The notes under the pieces are model-generated. The model saw nothing but the letters and a program-made list of their open reading frames with translations, did not search any database and was not told the origin of the DNA. The position numbers and the translations under genes are program-made. 7,848 nt of DNA, from positions 1 to 7,848 of the forward strand of contig CAMAUG010000181.1 of NCBI GenBank assembly GCA_945861255.1, read 5' to 3'. Shown piece after piece: positions 4,972 to 7,848 of this stretch. This stretch comes from Candidatus Sulfopaludibacter sp. SbA3 (lineage in GTDB: Bacteria; Acidobacteriota; Terriglobia; Bryobacterales; Bryobacteraceae). Each line of letters begins with the position of its first letter. The stretch's first letter is position 1.

Positions 4972-7848
4972 GCGTGCTCCTCCGTTCCAAAACGTGCCGG
5001 CTCGGGAACTGCCGGGGCCGGCGGCATTTTCAGTGGCGCCTCCTGGGATTGGTCGCGGCGGCGCAAACGGCTAAATATTCTGAGGTTTTTCATATCGTCG
5101 AACAACGAATAAAACACCGGCACCGCCAGCAGCGTCAGCAGCAGGCACAGCGTCTGCCCGCCCACCACCAGCACGCCGATCGACCGGTTCGTGGTGGCGC
5201 CGTCGCCCAGCGAAAACACCAGCGGCAGCATGCCCGCCACCAGCGCCGTTGTGGTCATCAATATAGGGCGCAGCCTGTCACGATTGGCCTGGATGATAGC
5301 GTCGTGGCGGTTGATGCCCAGGGCGCGCAGGCCGTTCATGTGATCGATCTGCAAAATCGCGTTCTTCTTCACAATGCCGAACAGCAGCAGCATGCCTATT
5401 CCGGAGAATACGTTGATGGTCTGGCCCGCCAAAATCAGGGACAGGATGCCGAACGGCACCGCGATCGGCAGCGTCAGAAGAATCGTAAACGGATGCAAAA
5501 ACGATTCGAACTGCGCCGCCAGCACGATGTACATGAAGATGAACGTCAATGCGATCGCCATCAGGAAGTAGTACGCCGTTCGTGCCAACTCCTTGCTCAT
5601 GCCTTGCAGCCCGGTGCTATAGCCCGGATCCATGCGAACGCCGGCGGCAATGTCCTGGACGGCTTGGATCACACTCTGTTGGCTTCCTCCAGGAAGCACA
5701 TTCGCGGACAGCGTAACCTGCCTCTGCCGGTCCAACCGGCTGATGCTCGAAGGCGCTGTGCCGCTCTTGATCCGGACCACTTGATCGAGCGTCACCCAGC
5801 CTTGGCGGTTGGTCGAAAACACGGTCATTTGCGACAAGCCTTCCACGCTGGTGCGGTATTCGCGCGCGGCGCGCAGTCTGACGTCATACTGTTCGCCTGC
5901 GGAGTTGAAAGTGGAGACCACCTGCCCCGCCACCAATGTGTTCAGGGCCGTGGCAATATCGCCTACCCGCACGCCCAAATCCGCCGCGCGCTGGCGGTCG
6001 ATTTCCACCCGCAGTTCCGGCTTTCCGTAGACCAATGATGTATCGGGATCGGCCACAAACGGCGTTGTGCGCATCTTCGCCAGAATTGCTTTCGAATAAG
6101 TGTCCAGCTTCTCCAAATCCGGACCATTGATCACAAACATTACTTCGGCTTGTCCGCCGCCCGCGCCGCCATTCTGCATGACGGAGGTTTTCAGATCGGA
6201 AGGGTACCGCTTCGTCACGTCGCGCGCTTGCACCATCAGGTCCTGCTGCGATCCTTCGCGCTGCCCCGGCGGAACCAGCCGGACGTAAATGGAGGCTCGA
6301 TTCGTCGCGCCCGATGAAACATTGGCGAATCCCCCGCCTCCGCCCCCGCCAATGGTGGTCAGCGTGGCGCGCACGCCGGGCAAAGCGCGGACGTCGCGCG
6401 CGATCCGCTCCGCTATGGTCAACGTCGCCGCCAGCGAAGATCCTTCCGGAGCGCGCACGGAAACCTGAAATTCCGAACGGTCGTCGTTCGGCACAAAGCT
6501 TTTTCCCACCACCATGAACAACGGCACGGTGCTCAGCGCGACCACGGCGCTGATGGCCACCATGCTCTTGCGGTGCGCCATGGACCATTCGAGCATCCGT
6601 GTGTAGTGCCGGTCCAGGAACGCAAAGAATGGCGAATCCTTGGAGCCGCGATGCGCCGCCACGTCCTCCGGCGACCGCGGCTTTAAAAAACGCGAGCTCA
6701 GCATCGGTGTGAGCGTGAAGCTCACCAGCAGCGACACGGCGATGGCGAACGCCGACGTGAATCCGAATGAAGACATGAAGCGGCCCACCATTCCGCCCAT
6801 GAAACCGATGGGAATGAACACGGCCAGCAATGAAAGCGTGGTGGCCATCACCGCCAGGCCGATCTCGCGCGTGCCCTCAATCGCCGCCTGATACGGCGAA
6901 AGCCCTTTTTCCTCCATGTAGCGGTAGATATTCTCCAGCACGATGATGGCGTCATCGATCACGATGCCCACCATCAGCGTCAGCGCCAGCATCGTCATCT
7001 GGTTCAACGTGAAGCCCATCACCGCCATCAATCCGAACGTGGACACAATGGAAGTGGGAATCGCCACCGCTGAAATCAGCGTCGTCCGAATATTGGTGAG
7101 AAAGATCCAGATCACCAAGGCCGCCAGGATGCTGCCTTCAATCAGATGCTGTTCCAGTTGGTGCACGGCGGATTTGATGAACGCGGACGTATCGTTGACA
7201 ATCTGAATCTTCAGATCCTTCGGCAACCCGGCCATTACTTCATTCAAACGCCCCAGCACTCCGTCCGCCGTGGCCACTGTGTTTTCCCCCGATTGCTTGT
7301 TGACCGTCAGCGTCACCGCCGGTTCCCCGTTCAGCCGGGCCGCGGTGGTGGGCTCTTCTTCGCTGTCCTCGGCGCGGCCCATGTCCTTCAGCTTCACGAC
7401 GTAGGAGCCCCGCCTCGCGATGGCGATCTCGTTGAACTGCACCGGGTCCACCAACCGTCCCATCGTGCGTACGCTGAATTCGCGTTCGCCCGCCTGCATG
7501 CTGCCTCCGGGCAATTCCATGTTCTGCTGGCGCAGAGCGTTCGCCACCTCGGAAATCGAAAGGTTGTAGGCGCGCATCTTGTCCGGGTCCACCCACACCC
7601 GGATCTCGCGCTTCAGCCCGCCGGTGATGCGGATCTGCCCGACGCCCGGAATGTTCTCCAGCCGCGGCCGGATCTGCTTGTCGGCGATCTCCGTCACCTC
7701 CCGCAACGGACGTGGCGCCGACACCACGATCTGCAGAACGGGCGTGGCGTCCGGGTCCATTTTCTGAACCACCGGGGTTCTTGACGTCTCCGGCAGCTGC
7801 GAGAGAATCAAGTTGATTTTGTCACGCACTTCCTGTGCGGCGACGTCG
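4968..7848 (-). CDS. RND-family (HAE1/AcrB-like) efflux pump, N-terminus cut by window
   Basis: This is the inner membrane, proton-driven pump of a tripartite exporter. The frame is open to the right edge, giving about 959 residues; by alignment with AcrB, roughly 110 N-terminal residues, including helix 1, are missing. Numbering here starts at the valine codon at 7829-7827. The first porter region spans 1-220. Helices 2-6 span about 229-377, with the proton-relay pair D292-D293 in VGIVIDDAIIV. Helix 7 is at 422-441, the second porter region at 445-750, and helices 8-12 at 751-907. K822 in GIVKKNAIL corresponds to AcrB Lys940, and RLRPILMTTTALVAGMLPL (852-870) is the helix-11 signature. All key relay residues are present, so it should be functional. 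A seven-glycine run (494-500) sits at the expected switch loop. The C-terminus ends in a Pro-rich cytoplasmic tail (924-953). The substrate is probably drugs or hydrophobic compounds, since the relay is HAE1-type rather than metal-type. Confidence 0.97.
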   Translation of the reverse strand, partial: DVAAQEVRDKINLILSQLPETSRTPVVQKMDPDATPVLQIVVSAPRPLREVTEIADKQIRPRLENIPGVGQIRITGGLKREIRVWVDPDKMRAYNLSISEVANALRQQNMELPGGSMQAGEREFSVRTMGRLVDPVQFNEIAIARRGSYVVKLKDMGRAEDSEEEPTTAARLNGEPAVTLTVNKQSGENTVATADGVLGRLNEVMAGLPKDLKIQIVNDTSAFIKSAVHQLEQHLIEGSILAALVIWIFLTNIRTTLISAVAIPTSIVSTFGLMAVMGFTLNQMTMLALTLMVGIVIDDAIIVLENIYRYMEEKGLSPYQAAIEGTREIGLAVMATTLSLLAVFIPIGFMGGMVGRFMSSFGFTSAFAIAVSLLVSFTLTPMLSSRFLKPRSPEDVAAHRGSKDSPFFAFLDRHYTRMLEWSMAHRKSMVAISAVVALSTVPLFMVVGKSFVPNDDRSEFQVSVRAPEGSSLAATLTIAERIARDVRALPGVRATLTTIGGGGGGGFANVSSGATNRASIYVRLVPPGQREGSQQDLMVQARDVTKRYPSDLKTSVMQNGGAGGGQAEVMFVINGPDLEKLDTYSKAILAKMRTTPFVADPDTSLVYGKPELRVEIDRQRAADLGVRVGDIATALNTLVAGQVVSTFNSAGEQYDVRLRAAREYRTSVEGLSQMTVFSTNRQGWVTLDQVVRIKSGTAPSSISRLDRQRQVTLSANVLPGGSQQSVIQAVQDIAAGVRMDPGYSTGLQGMSKELARTAYYFLMAIALTFIFMYIVLAAQFESFLHPFTILLTLPIAVPFGILSLILAGQTINVFSGIGMLLLFGIVKKNAILQIDHMNGLRALGINRHDAIIQANRDRLRPILMTTTALVAGMLPLVFSLGDGATTNRSIGVLVVGGQTLCLLLTLLAVPVFYSLFDDMKNLRIFSRLRRRDQSQEAPLKMPPAPAVPEPARFGTEEHA
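4978..4983 (-). promoter_or_regulatory. Ribosome binding site of the TolC-like gene, inside the RND gene
   Basis: Read on the minus strand, GGAGGA lies 6 bases before the ATG at 4971. It is a near-perfect Shine-Dalgarno sequence within the last codons of the RND gene (ACG GAG GAG CAC GCA TGA). Together with the 4-base ATGA overlap it supports this start for the channel protein. It points to coupled translation of pump and channel, with independent initiation also possible. Confidence 0.75.

Noticed and set aside
4905..6038. A 377-residue open frame on the + strand opposite the RND and channel genes
   Set aside because: The product is rich in His, Arg and Gln with no domain, as expected for the antisense shadow of a GC-rich gene. 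The minus strand carries a fully conserved RND protein there.

Overview
The window looks like ordinary chromosome from a GC-rich Gram-negative bacterium. A TolC-type outer membrane channel and an RND pump require a two-membrane envelope. A member of the Acidobacteriota, possibly the Solibacter/Bryobacter group, is my best guess. It rests on the birA-coaX-hypothetical order and on the general look of the proteins recalled from memory, not on a search. I see no rRNA, tRNA, CRISPR array, insertion sequence, integrase, attachment site or origin, and no stretch of 300 bases without a gene.

Left part (1-1935, + strand): three tightly packed genes that read as one transcription unit. They are the 3' part of a biotin-protein ligase gene (birA), a complete type III pantothenate kinase gene (coaX) and a 220-residue helical protein of unknown function. 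Gaps between genes are only 3 bases. The first two make or attach cofactors: biotin is attached to acetyl-CoA carboxylase, and pantothenate is phosphorylated in the first step of coenzyme A synthesis.

Right part (1946-7848, - strand, read from right to left): an efflux cluster. The RND-family inner membrane pump runs off the right edge, so its N-terminus is missing. It overlaps by 4 bases (ATGA) with a gene for a TolC-family outer membrane channel, so the two are very probably co-translated partners of a tripartite exporter. The periplasmic adaptor that should complete the complex is not in the window and may lie upstream, beyond the right edge. After a 74-base gap comes a 12-helix major facilitator exporter of the MFS_3/EntS-like type.

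The two blocks converge, with only 10 bases between the stop codons. A small inverted repeat lies just inside the 3' end of the exporter gene.

Nothing here is clearly a new system. The points most worth a second look are the uncharacterised gene after coaX, a seven-glycine run where the switch loop of the RND pump should lie, an 8-G homopolymer in the outer membrane channel gene, and a long insertion in that channel's second repeat.
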